A DNA stretch of 64,000 nucleotides from Flammeovirgaceae bacterium SG7u.111 (GCA_034044135.1 CP139021.1:3239635-3303634); one strand, 5' to 3'. Counted from the first letter of the stretch, positions 42,709-52,394 are shown. Made by a program: numbers and translations. The notes: a model not told the origin generated them from the letters alone.

Positions 42709-43989
42709 TTATTTACCGATTCTGATCCTTTCTATAAAGTCCTCTTTTTGGGAGGAAATATCTCCAATGACCAACTGTTTGTTATTAAAAATATCCCTAG
42801 TGGAATGGAGCAGGCAGATGGGCAATCCGTAGCCAAGAGGGTAGAGGGTTTCCATAGCTTGCACATCCATTTTGCTCAACCGCTCTATTGCCCCACCATT
42901 TGGAGAGATAAACACTCTTCCGAAATCGAGGTTTTCCAAAAAGCTTCTAAATGTTTTGCCATAGAACAAATGGGGAAAGTCCTTTGAACCATTTTCTAGC
43001 ACAAAAATGATGTTCTTGCCTTTTTGGGCTAAGGCTTGTGCAATTTGTTCTTCTTTGTTTGCAGGGTTTATTTCAAAAATCTTGTATCGATCTTGTTGGG
43101 CACACCAGTCAAGTTGGGCTTGGGGGAAATTTTCTCCACGTTCTACTACCGCAACCAACGTATCCACCGGGCCAGGAGAGGCAGGAGGAGAAGGTTTCAT
43201 GAGTTTGCCAGAGTGTTGGAAGTATGCGCAGATAGCTTCTGCCATTCCCGAGCTTCCGGCCAAGAGTTGCGTCCCTTGCTTTTTGAGCTCGCACACCAGT
43301 TTCCCCACTTCTTGGAGGTGCTCTTCTTTAAGAATATCAAACAAAATGAATTCGCCCGATTCAGTATGCAAGTCTCTGAAAGATTCTACCCAATTAGCAT
43401 TATCTTTTATTTCCAATGAAAACACATCGAAAAGTTTGACAGGCCTGTAGGTTTGTTTGGCTAAGATGGCTTGCACATCGCTGTTGGAGGCAGTATTTGC
43501 GTCCTTTTTTAGCATTTGGTAATTACCTTTTTCCTTTTTGAACAGGCAGCCAAAAACACTTAAACAGTTTTCGGAAGGGGCCGCCATTAGCAGGGGAATG
43601 AAGTTAGAAGGATAAAATTCGTAGGCGAGGTCAATGGCATGGCCGATGCTTCCGTGGGAAGGTTCTGCATGAAGTGCATAATCGGTAACATACTGGAAAA
43701 AACCCGCATTAAGGTCGCTTATATCTTCCAAAACCTCGGGCAGCTTTTCTTCCATTTCCTCAGGAGACATTTGCGCACTATTTCCCAAAAGACCTAACGC
43801 GCCAATTCTGCCAAAAAGTTGGTTTTGGTTCCATTCGTCTTTCAACCTGAACTTTTCTACAGTAGAAGCGCTAGGAGCTTGTGTGAATAAGGCTACGGGC
43901 AAGCCGTTGAGGGCAAGCTTCATGGAAAAATCGAGGGAAGAAGCTAGGCTTTCGCCATAAAAACCGAGTAAAATCTGTGAGTCGCGCAT
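42709..43989 (-). CDS. Diverged four-carbon-acid-sugar-kinase (DUF1537/OiaK-like) protein
   Basis: 426 residues from the ATG at 43989; the longer frame begins at a TTG at 44037 and adds no family sequence. The order of DUF1537 segments is kept: LLGFYGESLASSLDFSMKLAL where OiaK-type proteins have FYGDDFTGSTD, SAQMSPEEMEEKLPEV, GSIGHAIDLA, LLAGSSGMAEAICAYF, and the C-terminal ISPNGGAIERLSKMDV. The key residues are changed: the double Asp becomes Glu-Ser, the Y-K-V-C-S-T-F-D-S-S-P block becomes YVTDYALHAEPSH, and the H-P-V-T-P-M stretch is replaced by DANTASNSD. It may be a pseudokinase or an enzyme with a new substrate. It is first in a unit with the ApnL-like and GH13 genes. Confidence 0.7.
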   Translation of the reverse strand: MRDSQILLGFYGESLASSLDFSMKLALNGLPVALFTQAPSASTVEKFRLKDEWNQNQLFGRIGALGLLGNSAQMSPEEMEEKLPEVLEDISDLNAGFFQYVTDYALHAEPSHGSIGHAIDLAYEFYPSNFIPLLMAAPSENCLSVFGCLFKKEKGNYQMLKKDANTASNSDVQAILAKQTYRPVKLFDVFSLEIKDNANWVESFRDLHTESGEFILFDILKEEHLQEVGKLVCELKKQGTQLLAGSSGMAEAICAYFQHSGKLMKPSPPASPGPVDTLVAVVERGENFPQAQLDWCAQQDRYKIFEINPANKEEQIAQALAQKGKNIIFVLENGSKDFPHLFYGKTFRSFLENLDFGRVFISPNGGAIERLSKMDVQAMETLYPLGYGLPICLLHSTRDIFNNKQLVIGDISSQKEDFIERIRIGK

Positions 43990-44191
43990 AGTTATGCTGT
44001 TTAAGTTGGTTATTGGTCTTGTCGATAACTGTTTCAAATAAAAATGAGTAAAAAAAATCCAGTGTTATCGACTATTAATTTAATTATTAGATTTGCTTAA
44101 TAAAAATTCTGTAGGAAGAACTTTTAGGTTTATCCAAGTTTTTCATTCATTTCATAACTAATCAATCATTCATCAAATCACATAATCTATT

Positions 44192-44740
44192 ATGAAATTG
44201 GTCACAAAACATGTACACATAACTATTCTAGGGCTGCTTATCGGCATGGGCTTAGTAGGATGTGACAAAAAAGTACAAGAAGGAGCTGAGACGGCTGCTC
44301 ACGATCATGATGGGCATGACCACGACCATGCAGCAGAAGAAGCTGAAATGCAAGAAGTTGCCAGCTCTGATTCTAAGCTGTTGGTTAGCTATTTTGCCTT
44401 AAAAGATGCATTAGTGGCTACCGATGTAGAAGCGGCGACAGCAGCAGCAAAAGAACTAGCAGAAAATTCAGATAATATCATTAAATCCAGTGCAGAAGCG
44501 GTTGCTTCGGTAAGCGATGTGGAAGCGCAAAGAATCGCTTTCGAGTCGGTTTCGAAAGAAGTGTATAAATATGTGAAGGCACAAGGCTCTAACATAGATG
44601 TGTATAAGCAGTATTGCCCAATGGCTTTCAACAATACGGGAGCTTTTTGGCTAAGCGATAAAGAGGAAGTATTGAATCCTTACTTTGGCGATAAAATGCT
44701 AAAATGCGGTAAGGTAGAAGAGGTGATAGCTTCTAAGTAA
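44192..44740 (+). CDS. DUF3347 lipoprotein with His/Asp-rich metal-binding segment
   Basis: 182 residues. Lipoprotein signal LGLLIGMGLVGC, then a probable metal-binding stretch HDHDGHDHDHAAEEAEM. The rest is the DUF3347 domain: LLVSYFALKDALVATD, AQRIAFESVSKEVYKYVK, QYCPMAFNNTGAFWLSDKEEVLNPYFGDKMLKCGKV, which is normally found beside or fused to copper/silver efflux (CusB-like) proteins. The Cys-Pro-Met and His clusters suggest periplasmic handling of copper or similar metals. No efflux pump is encoded next to it here. It is followed by a terminator shared with the convergent regulator gene. Confidence 0.82.
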   Translation: MKLVTKHVHITILGLLIGMGLVGCDKKVQEGAETAAHDHDGHDHDHAAEEAEMQEVASSDSKLLVSYFALKDALVATDVEAATAAAKELAENSDNIIKSSAEAVASVSDVEAQRIAFESVSKEVYKYVKAQGSNIDVYKQYCPMAFNNTGAFWLSDKEEVLNPYFGDKMLKCGKVEEVIASK

Positions 44741-44759
44741 GTATGTTGCAAGATAGATT

Positions 44760-44793
44760 AAACGCCCCTAGGGAAATCCTAGGAGCGTTTTTT
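44760..44793. terminator. Bidirectional terminator between the DUF3347 and AraC-type genes
   Basis: AAACGCcCCTAGG (44760-44772) pairs with CCTAGGaGCGTTT (44778-44790), one mismatch, followed by a T-run to 44793. It lies between convergent genes ending at 44740 and 44796; the flanking A's give a weaker U-tract on the minus strand. Confidence 0.8.
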
Positions 44794-44795
44794 GT

Positions 44796-45740
44796 TTACA
44801 AAGCTTTCACAGGTACGCAAATATCCACGATGATCTTTCCATCCCTTGGTGGTTCTGGGTACACCTCGAAGCAAAGACCGTCCGCAGGTTGGTAGCCACT
44901 TTGGGGAAGCCAAGTTCCGAAAACCCAGCCCCAAGCTTGTTCAAATTCCATTTCCCCAAGCTCGAACCTAGCTACTATATGCTTGCCGGGCTGCAGTTCC
45001 ATTTTCCCGATTTCCCCCTCGGTCTTGGTGTCGGCAGGAACGTTGATTCCTACGCTCATGCGGAGCTTGTCTTCATCGGTCACGCTCGGGTCGTCGTGAT
45101 AGACCACCACTGTTTTCAAATCGTGCTGCGCCATGAGCCCTCGTGGGCCTGCCCAAGCATAAACCTTGTTGAAAAGGCTTTCAAACAGTTTGCCATCTCC
45201 TTTGTAAGGTCCTGTGTGGCGTACGTAAGCTAGATGAGTTGTAGGAAGTTCGAGCACTTCCACGCTTTTGTTTTGTTCCATAGTAGATTTCCATTTAATA
45301 GTTTTTGATTCGTTACAAAAGTACAGGGAAACCTCTCCAGCCGATTGACGGGAATTGCTATGCATTTGACTTATATTGCTTTCTTCTTTTTTGGCTCGCC
45401 ACTGGGTAGGCGTGTGGCCAAAAAAGCTCTTGAAATTGCGGGAGAAAATGGAAAGGTCAGTAAACCCGCAGATGATGGCAATTTCCGAAATGGACTTCGT
45501 GGGGTTGGTGGCCAGGAGGCTTGCGGCGCGCTCCAGCCTCACCCTATTGATGAACTGGAAAGGGCTTTCACCCACCATCCCAAAAAACACCCTATGGAAA
45601 TGGAACTTGGAAAAACTAGCCACTTCGGCCAGCTCTTCCAAGGTGAATTGCTTATCAAGGTTTGAATCGATGTGGTCAAACACCTTATTGATGCGGGCGG
45701 TGTATTCCCGCACCTGTGCTTGCTTTTTGTTAGAAGACAT
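44796..45740 (-). CDS. AraC-family transcriptional regulator with GyrI-like effector domain
   Basis: 314 residues. The N-terminal AraC/XylS double helix-turn-helix (about 18-115) has FTLEELAEVASFSKFHFHRVFF and SISEIAIICGFTDLSIFSRNFKSFFGHTPTQWR. The C-terminal GyrI-like domain (about 155-312) contains VEVLELPTTHLAYVRHTGPYKGDG and the conserved FEQAWGWVFGTWLPQSG plus CFEVYPEPPRDGKIIVDICVPV, the layout of Rob/SbmC-type effector-binding proteins that sense small hydrophobic or cationic compounds. It is convergent with the DUF3347 gene and 5' to the katG scar, which it may once have regulated. Complete. Confidence 0.9.
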   Translation of the reverse strand: MSSNKKQAQVREYTARINKVFDHIDSNLDKQFTLEELAEVASFSKFHFHRVFFGMVGESPFQFINRVRLERAASLLATNPTKSISEIAIICGFTDLSIFSRNFKSFFGHTPTQWRAKKEESNISQMHSNSRQSAGEVSLYFCNESKTIKWKSTMEQNKSVEVLELPTTHLAYVRHTGPYKGDGKLFESLFNKVYAWAGPRGLMAQHDLKTVVVYHDDPSVTDEDKLRMSVGINVPADTKTEGEIGKMELQPGKHIVARFELGEMEFEQAWGWVFGTWLPQSGYQPADGLCFEVYPEPPRDGKIIVDICVPVKAL

Positions 45741-45786
45741 AAAAGTGAAGTGATTACTTTGGTTAAAAAATGTGTGTGCAAGTTAA

Positions 45787-45978
<192 letters not shown>

Positions 45979-46000
45979 GAATTGATTGCTGAAAATTGAG

Positions 46001-46029
46001 AGGCAGCCTATGAGGGGCTGCCTTTTTTT
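46001..46029 (+). terminator. Surviving katG terminator
   Basis: AGGCAGCC (46001-46008) and GGCTGCCT (46016-46023) followed by seven Ts. It lies 22 bases after the katG remnant stop and points in the same direction. The rest of the 45741-46181 gap holds nothing else recognised. Confidence 0.8.
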
Positions 46030-46181
46030 GTGCCTTGCTAATTAGTGTTGCACAAAAAGTAATTGATATTGTTGCTAGAAAGAAAATGAGCTTATTTTTA
46101 ATATTTTATTTGAATGTATAAATTTCATTTTGAACAAGTCTTTCATATTAGCTTTGTCTAAAATAGATCCTGTTAGAATCT

Positions 46182-49100
46182 TTACATTTCAACCCGATCA
46201 ATCACTTTGTTTGCTGCACCTCTGAATTTTTTAGTTTTGAGCATTTTATCAAACAGAGCCATGGTTTTATTTAGATGTTTGAGGTTCTTTGTTTCTAAAC
46301 TGGATAGAGAGTTGTATATCCCGATAAGGACTTTGACAGGTTCGTCATCATAGTAGCCTGCCTGGGAAATACCAGGTTTGTCGTATGTATTCACATGTTG
46401 TAGAAGTTCAAGACATTCAACTGGATGCTTTTTTGCACATTTCAGCAGGTATTCGAAATAGTAGTGCGGCTCTTTTCTGACCACATTAGATCGAGCGTAT
46501 TTTTGAAGCAATGGATAAACTTCAAGGAACATTTCAGGGGTAAGATCCAAGAATGCGAACGAATACTCTTGCGTTACTTTTTCATTGGTAGAGTGAAGAA
46601 ATTTTAGAAAGATTTGGCGGCATTTTGCCCGAACACTTTCTTTTTTATCCCCAAGGTTTTTGACGGCCATATCTACCAGCTTTGCTTTTGCTTCATCACT
46701 GCTTTTAAGCAGTGAGTCTAAAAGCTGATAGCTTCCTTCTTTTTCTTTTAACCACGCTTCACCCAAAACAACGGCAATGGTATCGTGTATAGATTCCAGT
46801 TTTATTGCTCGTTGGAAGTAGTTGTTGAGCTTATCGAAGTTGTTATTGAGCAAATATTGAACCGACCAGATGGAATGCTTCATTATTTCTGGTTCGTCTG
46901 AGCTTACCAGCTTTAGAAAGACTTCTAGTGTTTTTTGCTCATTAAGGTTCATCAGCACCGCAAGGCGTGACATTATCGCAACCCGAACACTTAGATTGGG
47001 GTCTTCTGCTATTTGGTGAAGTGCTTCGAAAACAGGGTTTTCAAAAGCTGGATTGAAGTAGACCTGACTAATATTTCCTGCTGCCGATCCACGCACATTA
47101 TTTAAGCTATCCATTAATGCATCATGCCGAATGGTGTTATCCTCAGGGTCCTGGTGATTCTTGGCAATTTCGATCAAGTATTCTAATACATCCTGATCAA
47201 GGATTTTGGCCTCAACGAAATATGAGGACACCCAAACGAAGTAAAGCGTGTATTCTCGATCAAATGGAATAGACAGGGCTTTTTTGTAGATACGCTGCGT
47301 TTCGGTAGGATTGTATTCTGCCTCTTTTAACCCTGTAAAACCTGCGATTATATATTTGTAATGTACTTTGTTTTCATCAATCAGATTTTCAATAAATGGA
47401 AAGAAATATGATGCCCTTTTTTTTACTTCTGCCTGAAATGCCCGGGAATGCTCTAAAAGAGACCCACTGAACGATGCGAACTCGGCTTTGTATTCTGGAT
47501 CATATTTTTCAAATGCTTGCTCCCATTGATCGAATGTCATTTTATCATAGGCCGAACTATCCATAGGTGGACCAACCATCTTATTAGGTTCACTATCCGA
47601 CACTTTATTGAATTTCCTTTCTAACTCTAAAAAAACCTTTTTCAATAAGGGACGTTCATACAATTCGGTTTTAGGAACTGTACTCAGATATAAGTACTTT
47701 TTGTGACCATACTCCTTTAGCCTATGGTGCTTTTTCCCGTTTTCGTCCTGAGAAATATCAAGCTCGTATTTTGATTTTATTGAAAGTAGAACCTCGTCTA
47801 TTTGATCCTTTTGGGCGTTGTCAAAATGTGGATAAACCTCTTGCAACAACTGTCTGAATTGGAATTGAATCCTGTCACCTCCCTTCAGTCCACCTTTTTG
47901 ATGAAATAGCTCCATTAGTTGCAAAATCTCGTTAGCATAATGAGCTGGGTTTGCCAACAACCCAAAGAATACCAACCTTAAGATGGTAATGGAATTGCTG
48001 TCCTGATAATCTGCCAAGAACTGATCAAACCATAGAGTAGTTTTTTCTGATTGCTCTTGCACTTTATTTACGAGCAGATGATATATTGCTTCGTGCCCGT
48101 GGGAACGGCTATGGCGCTCATAGTCAAACATCCAAAATCCAAAGTCGATGTATAATTTTGATTTAACCTCACCTCTTGTTTTTGTAGTAATCCGCTTAAT
48201 AATATCCAATGTGAAGTCGAGTGCTTTAATAGTATCAACCTCGAATATCTTTTTAAATAGTTCTTCATCCTGATACTCAAAATTGGGCTTATCGGTTGCA
48301 CCTTTAATAGCTTCAATTTTATCGAGGCAATGGATTTTGTACCTCTGTATTACCCAATCAACATTGAAGACCAAAGCATCTTCAAGTATCTTATAGTAAA
48401 CAAATCGATCACTATCTGCTTCGGCTTCATATTTTTCAAAAAGCTGGAAAGCTAATAGAATATCCCACTCTTTAACATGGTAGAGTAACCTAAAAACAAA
48501 CTTTGATTTCCCTTCAAATTGAGGGCAATTCGAAAGAAAATCACAAACAGGTTTTCTATTTTTGGGTAGTTGTTTGAACAAAATCTGCCTTAGTAGATTA
48601 ACTTGTGAATCCCACCTTTCAGATATGCTTTTATAGTGTAGAAGGGTTTTGATTTTATCTACAATTTTATGTGCTTTTCCCCATTCATGTTCAACGAGTT
48701 TATTGAACCAGCCAATCCTCTGGGTGATCAGCTTATTCAGTTCCCCTTCTTCAAGAAGAAACGTAAACCAACTATTACCTGTAACTGACTCTAGAAAAGG
48801 CAATTCCAGTTCTTTACTCGGTAAAATATGGGATCTTACAAGATGCTTTTCCTTTGTTGTTGGGACTTCTTCAAAGCCAAGTAGATTCAATAGGATTAGT
48901 TTAATATGGAAGCGATACTTTGAGGAAAGCAGGATAGTTTCGAGAGCTTTTATATATGCAGCATGATCTTGTTCACGCAGAAAGCTGATAATCATTTTCA
49001 AGCTGGATCGAATGAAAAGACCTTGGTGGTTCTCAAGTATGTAGTTGGTTACTAGATTTCGCTTCTGGATGAATTGTTTAGCAAAAGCAAAGTCAAAAAA

Positions 49101-50807
49101 TGTTTGATGGAAAAATTGGACTTCCTTATCTGTTTCCGTTACAATCCCTATGCTTTTCAAATAGTCCAACTCATCCGTGAACGCTACGAAAAATGACGTT
49201 GAAGAGGTGCTGATTCGCTGCGCTTCATGCATCTGTTTCGCAATAGCAAAAACTAGGCTTGTGCATTTATCACCATTGGCTGGTGATTTAATTGGAACCT
49301 TGGTTATTTGTTGAACCCAAAGACTTTCATACAAGTCATGTAATGTAGTTATTGATCGAAGGTTGATTTGCGAATCGTACACCTTGCAAAACACGTTTAG
49401 ATGATGTGGTATTTGCAGAAGATTGAGCAATTGCTGGGGTACTTCATTCTCTCTTATCCTAAGTTTGGTAAGCACTTGTTTAACCTGACCTGTATCTAAT
49501 AAACCAACTTTGAAGCTTTTTTGGTTTTGGTAGAACTTCAGTTCATTGTCGTAATCAAGATCGTATGCTCTAACGGAAATAACCACTCTTACCCGATCAA
49601 TGGCAATAAGCTTTCTAACAAGAAGGTTGTAGGCATCGAGGTATTCTCGTTTGGCTGATAAAGACTGGGAAAGCGCATCTATCTGGTCAATAAGCACAAC
49701 AACCCGTTCGCTGGCTTCGCTTAGCGTGCGAACTACTTTTTCGAATGAGTCTTCGAGGTCAATTTTGTTTTGTAGGTCTGTAATACTTTCAGCATAAAGC
49801 CTATCTGCTTTTAAGGCAATTGTAGGTATCCTGGTTTCCTTAAGCTTCAGAAACACATCTTTAAGAATAACCGTTTTTCCATTTCCGGCACCGCCAACTA
49901 GCAAAACAACTGGTTGCTCATCTTTTCCCAATGGCGACTTGATCCATTGAAGCAATTCATTCGTTTCCTTTCTTTCAATGTGCGAATTATCTACCCCTTC
50001 AAAAGAGCTATTGTAATCCGTTAAGTAGTGGGAGGCATGATCAAATTTTTGCAGAATGACATCAACAGGGATATTGGAAGTATATTGGTATTCACCCTGC
50101 TTTCTCAGCTCTTCCGTCAGCTTTTCAACTGGCTCCGATTCAATCACCATTTTAACCTCGAAAAAGGTTTTGATGACAGGTTGAAAGCCTTCTGTATTTA
50201 GTAGATCATTTAAGTCTTGAGGAATTATTTTCTTAACCGTGATTGTTTTGAGAACTGCTTTCAGGTTAGGCTCAATGTTGGTGTATTGAAGGTGCTTGAG
50301 TTCTTCGTTGTTTCTTATAACCTCCTCTGTCCAGTCTTTTAACTTAGTCTGGTTTGCTATTTCATTATTAAAGTCGGTGAGTAATTTGAGTGCTGGTTCG
50401 GAAAAACCAAATGAGACAGTAAAGTAATAGGTGAAATTTTTCGGGTCGTGAATCAGGCTATTGTCAATCTGGTAGTGTAGAACAAACTTGATGATTTCCT
50501 TCGCACATTCTGGCCTGGCAATTCTGCGGTCATCGTGAATACTATGTTTGCACTGAATTAACCCAAGTGATTTGCCATCCAAATGCAAACTACAATCTCG
50601 ACCACGTTCCCGAACTCCTTGCAGAAGGTTGATTTCATCAAATTGTCTATGCCAGTCGCCTTTTTCAATTCGAAGTTTACCAATTGAGTATAGCAATTCC
50701 TCAAACCTTCGGTCGTCAAGGTCAGAATATGGATAACCTTTATTTGGCAAAGCTACAGGCTTATTCGCTGATTCTTTTATTTCTGGTTGAGTATAAGATA
50801 AGGTCAT
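46182..50807 (-). CDS. Mrr-like nuclease-STAND NTPase-HEAT repeat protein, candidate anti-phage sensor (Avs-like)
   Basis: 1541 residues, no signal peptide. Three parts: (1) residues 30-110, a restriction-endonuclease-like domain with RFEELL (Glu36/37), an RGRDC Asp (71) and LIQCKH (Gln85, Lys87), the Mrr-type E..D..Q-x-K pattern; (2) about 280-560, a P-loop NTPase with GGAGNGKT (305-312), Walker B VVVLIDQID (369-377) and VISVRAYDLDYD, as in STAND proteins; (3) about 600-1541, helical repeats, some clearly HEAT-like (DPNLSVRVAIMSRLAVLM, NNVRGSAAGNI). This order matches Avs (AVAST) defence proteins, in which the C-terminal part recognises a phage protein and triggers the nuclease. It is a single-gene unit beside a truncated katG, typical of a defence insertion. 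Exact Avs type is not assigned. Confidence 0.75.
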   Translation of the reverse strand: MTLSYTQPEIKESANKPVALPNKGYPYSDLDDRRFEELLYSIGKLRIEKGDWHRQFDEINLLQGVRERGRDCSLHLDGKSLGLIQCKHSIHDDRRIARPECAKEIIKFVLHYQIDNSLIHDPKNFTYYFTVSFGFSEPALKLLTDFNNEIANQTKLKDWTEEVIRNNEELKHLQYTNIEPNLKAVLKTITVKKIIPQDLNDLLNTEGFQPVIKTFFEVKMVIESEPVEKLTEELRKQGEYQYTSNIPVDVILQKFDHASHYLTDYNSSFEGVDNSHIERKETNELLQWIKSPLGKDEQPVVLLVGGAGNGKTVILKDVFLKLKETRIPTIALKADRLYAESITDLQNKIDLEDSFEKVVRTLSEASERVVVLIDQIDALSQSLSAKREYLDAYNLLVRKLIAIDRVRVVISVRAYDLDYDNELKFYQNQKSFKVGLLDTGQVKQVLTKLRIRENEVPQQLLNLLQIPHHLNVFCKVYDSQINLRSITTLHDLYESLWVQQITKVPIKSPANGDKCTSLVFAIAKQMHEAQRISTSSTSFFVAFTDELDYLKSIGIVTETDKEVQFFHQTFFDFAFAKQFIQKRNLVTNYILENHQGLFIRSSLKMIISFLREQDHAAYIKALETILLSSKYRFHIKLILLNLLGFEEVPTTKEKHLVRSHILPSKELELPFLESVTGNSWFTFLLEEGELNKLITQRIGWFNKLVEHEWGKAHKIVDKIKTLLHYKSISERWDSQVNLLRQILFKQLPKNRKPVCDFLSNCPQFEGKSKFVFRLLYHVKEWDILLAFQLFEKYEAEADSDRFVYYKILEDALVFNVDWVIQRYKIHCLDKIEAIKGATDKPNFEYQDEELFKKIFEVDTIKALDFTLDIIKRITTKTRGEVKSKLYIDFGFWMFDYERHSRSHGHEAIYHLLVNKVQEQSEKTTLWFDQFLADYQDSNSITILRLVFFGLLANPAHYANEILQLMELFHQKGGLKGGDRIQFQFRQLLQEVYPHFDNAQKDQIDEVLLSIKSKYELDISQDENGKKHHRLKEYGHKKYLYLSTVPKTELYERPLLKKVFLELERKFNKVSDSEPNKMVGPPMDSSAYDKMTFDQWEQAFEKYDPEYKAEFASFSGSLLEHSRAFQAEVKKRASYFFPFIENLIDENKVHYKYIIAGFTGLKEAEYNPTETQRIYKKALSIPFDREYTLYFVWVSSYFVEAKILDQDVLEYLIEIAKNHQDPEDNTIRHDALMDSLNNVRGSAAGNISQVYFNPAFENPVFEALHQIAEDPNLSVRVAIMSRLAVLMNLNEQKTLEVFLKLVSSDEPEIMKHSIWSVQYLLNNNFDKLNNYFQRAIKLESIHDTIAVVLGEAWLKEKEGSYQLLDSLLKSSDEAKAKLVDMAVKNLGDKKESVRAKCRQIFLKFLHSTNEKVTQEYSFAFLDLTPEMFLEVYPLLQKYARSNVVRKEPHYYFEYLLKCAKKHPVECLELLQHVNTYDKPGISQAGYYDDEPVKVLIGIYNSLSSLETKNLKHLNKTMALFDKMLKTKKFRGAANKVIDRVEM

Positions 50808-51022
50808 CGAGAAAGTTACAATTTTGAATTAGGGTACTTTTTTTATTGTTTTACTTAATGTTTTTGCTCCATAGTGGCTTCTCTTTCCATTATGATGCTA
50901 CCCCAAGTTAAACCATAAATCTAAGTTTTTCAAAACAATAACAATGTTTCTTGGTGTTTATGTTGTATGCTTAGATAGTTAAAAGAGAAGAAGGAAGCAA
51001 GGCTTTTAACCCAAACGGCAAC

Positions 51023-51055
51023 AAAAAAAGCCATCACCAACCGGCAACGGCTTTT
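51023..51055 (-). terminator. Terminator of the coiled-coil protein gene
   Basis: AAAAAAAGCC and GGCTTTT form the outer stem around an unpaired middle; on the minus strand it ends GGCTTTTTTTG. It lies 35 bases past the stop at 51090. The rest of 50808-51089 shows nothing else. Confidence 0.65.
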
Positions 51056-51089
51056 CAGCAGATGTCAAAAAAAACACGTCAAAATAATT

Positions 51090-51719
51090 TTATTTCTGTT
51101 CTTCCTCTATCTCTATATCTCGCCAAGCTTCTATAATGTTCTTGGCTTCGTTGTACCAGTTTATCAGCTCATCGGTTTTGACAGTTACCGCTTCTCTGGC
51201 TTGCTCATACTCGACTTCAGCACTTTGTTGGATGCGTTTAAGTGCCATTGTATCTACAAATAGATCCAGCCCTTTTTGCATATGGGCTTGGGTGATGTTC
51301 TTTTTCTTAAATTCGGCTGCTATCTCAGGGTTTTCCATCCCCATTTTATAAAAAGCAAAATACTGCAATTTGATATTGTTGAATTTGGTACTCCTTCTTC
51401 CTTCTAGGTCGAGCAAGCCTATTTTTTCCCTGTCATTCTTAAAGAGTGTACGGGCTATTTTCAACAGAGGTTTGTAATGTTTTTTTATTTCAATTAAAGC
51501 ATCACTCACGCCATCGGTCGCACTTTTCTGCCTGCCCAGCATTACCTCCCTCACCTGCCTAAGCTCTACTATTTCATCGTGTAGCTTCAAAGCATTGTCG
51601 ATGGACTTTTTTGAATAGCCTGCTTTGTTGGCTATGGCTAGCTCACTGGGGTCTGCCAATAGTTCATTGATGTACTCCCAGGTTTCATTTACTTTTTTGA
51701 TGTTCTTAAAGTTCTCCAT
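51090..51719 (-). CDS. Coiled-coil protein of unknown function
   Basis: 209 residues, no signal peptide or transmembrane segment. Long helices dominate: SIDNALKLHDEIVELRQVREVML, SDALIEIKKHYKPLLKIARTLF, KRIQQSAEVEYEQAREAVTVKTDELINWYNEAKNIIEAW. A short segment LEGRRSTKFNNIKLQ breaks the helix pattern. No motif of a known family was recognised. It stands alone between the defence-like gene and the tandem-repeat region, and has its own terminator. It could be a partner of the large nuclease/STAND protein, but spacing (282 bases) and separate termination argue for independence. Confidence 0.65.
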   Translation of the reverse strand: MENFKNIKKVNETWEYINELLADPSELAIANKAGYSKKSIDNALKLHDEIVELRQVREVMLGRQKSATDGVSDALIEIKKHYKPLLKIARTLFKNDREKIGLLDLEGRRSTKFNNIKLQYFAFYKMGMENPEIAAEFKKKNITQAHMQKGLDLFVDTMALKRIQQSAEVEYEQAREAVTVKTDELINWYNEAKNIIEAWRDIEIEEEQK

Positions 51720-52163
51720 TCTGATTGGATTTCGTTTAACAATTTATTTGCTGTATAACGCAGGTTCTTGTCCTTTATGAAGTATAAACACTGTGGACGC
51801 TATACATATGTAAGCTGTCAACGGAAATGGATACTATATTTAGACTATTTGTAAGTGGTTTATAGACAAGTATATAGGTGTATAATCGTAGTTGAAAGCG
51901 GGTTTTGTGTGATTATTGTAAGATCCTACAGCAAGCTAGGTTATGTAGTTTTTGTTTGTAAGGTTGTTAACCTTCCTAGGGATAGGATGTAATAAATGTT
52001 ACAAGTGTGTGTGGTTTTTTATATTTTTGCTTCTTACTTATTCGTGAGCTTACATCTTCTTCCACTTTTGAAAAATATAACTAACTGAAACAGAATATAA
52101 TATGGTGATAAGCCTGTTTTGTATGGTTATATGCGATGAAAATGTGGTAATCTATGCTCGAAA
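51720..52163 (+). promoter_or_regulatory. Gene-poor region with a plus-strand -7 motif
   Basis: Part of an 804-bp gap. TATTTTTG at 52022-52029 fits TAnnTTTG on the plus strand and would start a transcript near 52036 that runs through the repeat array to the terminator at 52463. No -33 TTTG at the usual distance. Upstream of 52000 nothing was recognised. Confidence 0.35.
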
Positions 52164-52269
52164 AGTAGTTGCAAGCCCTCCAAAGCAGGTCAAATACCTT
52201 CCAAAAGCAGTCGTGAACACTCAAATTATAGTCAAATGCCCTCCAATAGTAGTCGCGAGGGGTCAATAG
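52102..52269 (+). CDS. Possible 55-codon small ORF reading into the 42-bp repeats
   Basis: An ATG at 52102 opens a frame of 55 residues that begins MVISLFCMVICDENVVIYAR and then reads the first repeats as a seven-residue pattern ending in P-P-K or P-P-I, stopping at 52267. It would be translated from the candidate plus-strand transcript. A second plus-strand frame and part of the minus strand are also open through the repeats, as expected for in-phase 21-bp units, so coding is not certain. No homologous protein is recognised. Confidence 0.2.
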   Translation: MVISLFCMVICDENVVIYARKVVASPPKQVKYLPKAVVNTQIIVKCPPIVVARGQ

Positions 52270-52394
52270 CTGGTCAAATACCCTCCAAAAGTGGTTGCAA
52301 GCCCTCCAGCATAGGTCAAGTATCGGTCAAAAGCAGTTGTGAAGGGTCAGGAAGTGGTTAGAAGCTTTTCGAAAATAGTTATAAGGCTTTTGAT
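52164..52394. repeat. Degenerate 42-bp tandem repeat array (21-bp sub-units)
   Basis: Five full 42-bp units begin at 52164, 52206, 52248, 52290 and 52332, plus half a unit from 52374. Each has two related 21-bp halves, one around AGYAGTYGYRA and one around GGTCAAATACCCTCC. There is not one insertion or deletion across 231 bp, although the units differ by many substitutions. No spacers, so it is not a CRISPR. A dedicated plus-strand terminator follows. Confidence 0.85.

Noticed and set aside
52164-52394. CRISPR array
   Set aside because: Units are contiguous 42-bp (2 x 21) repeats without spacers or a conserved direct repeat, and no cas genes are present.
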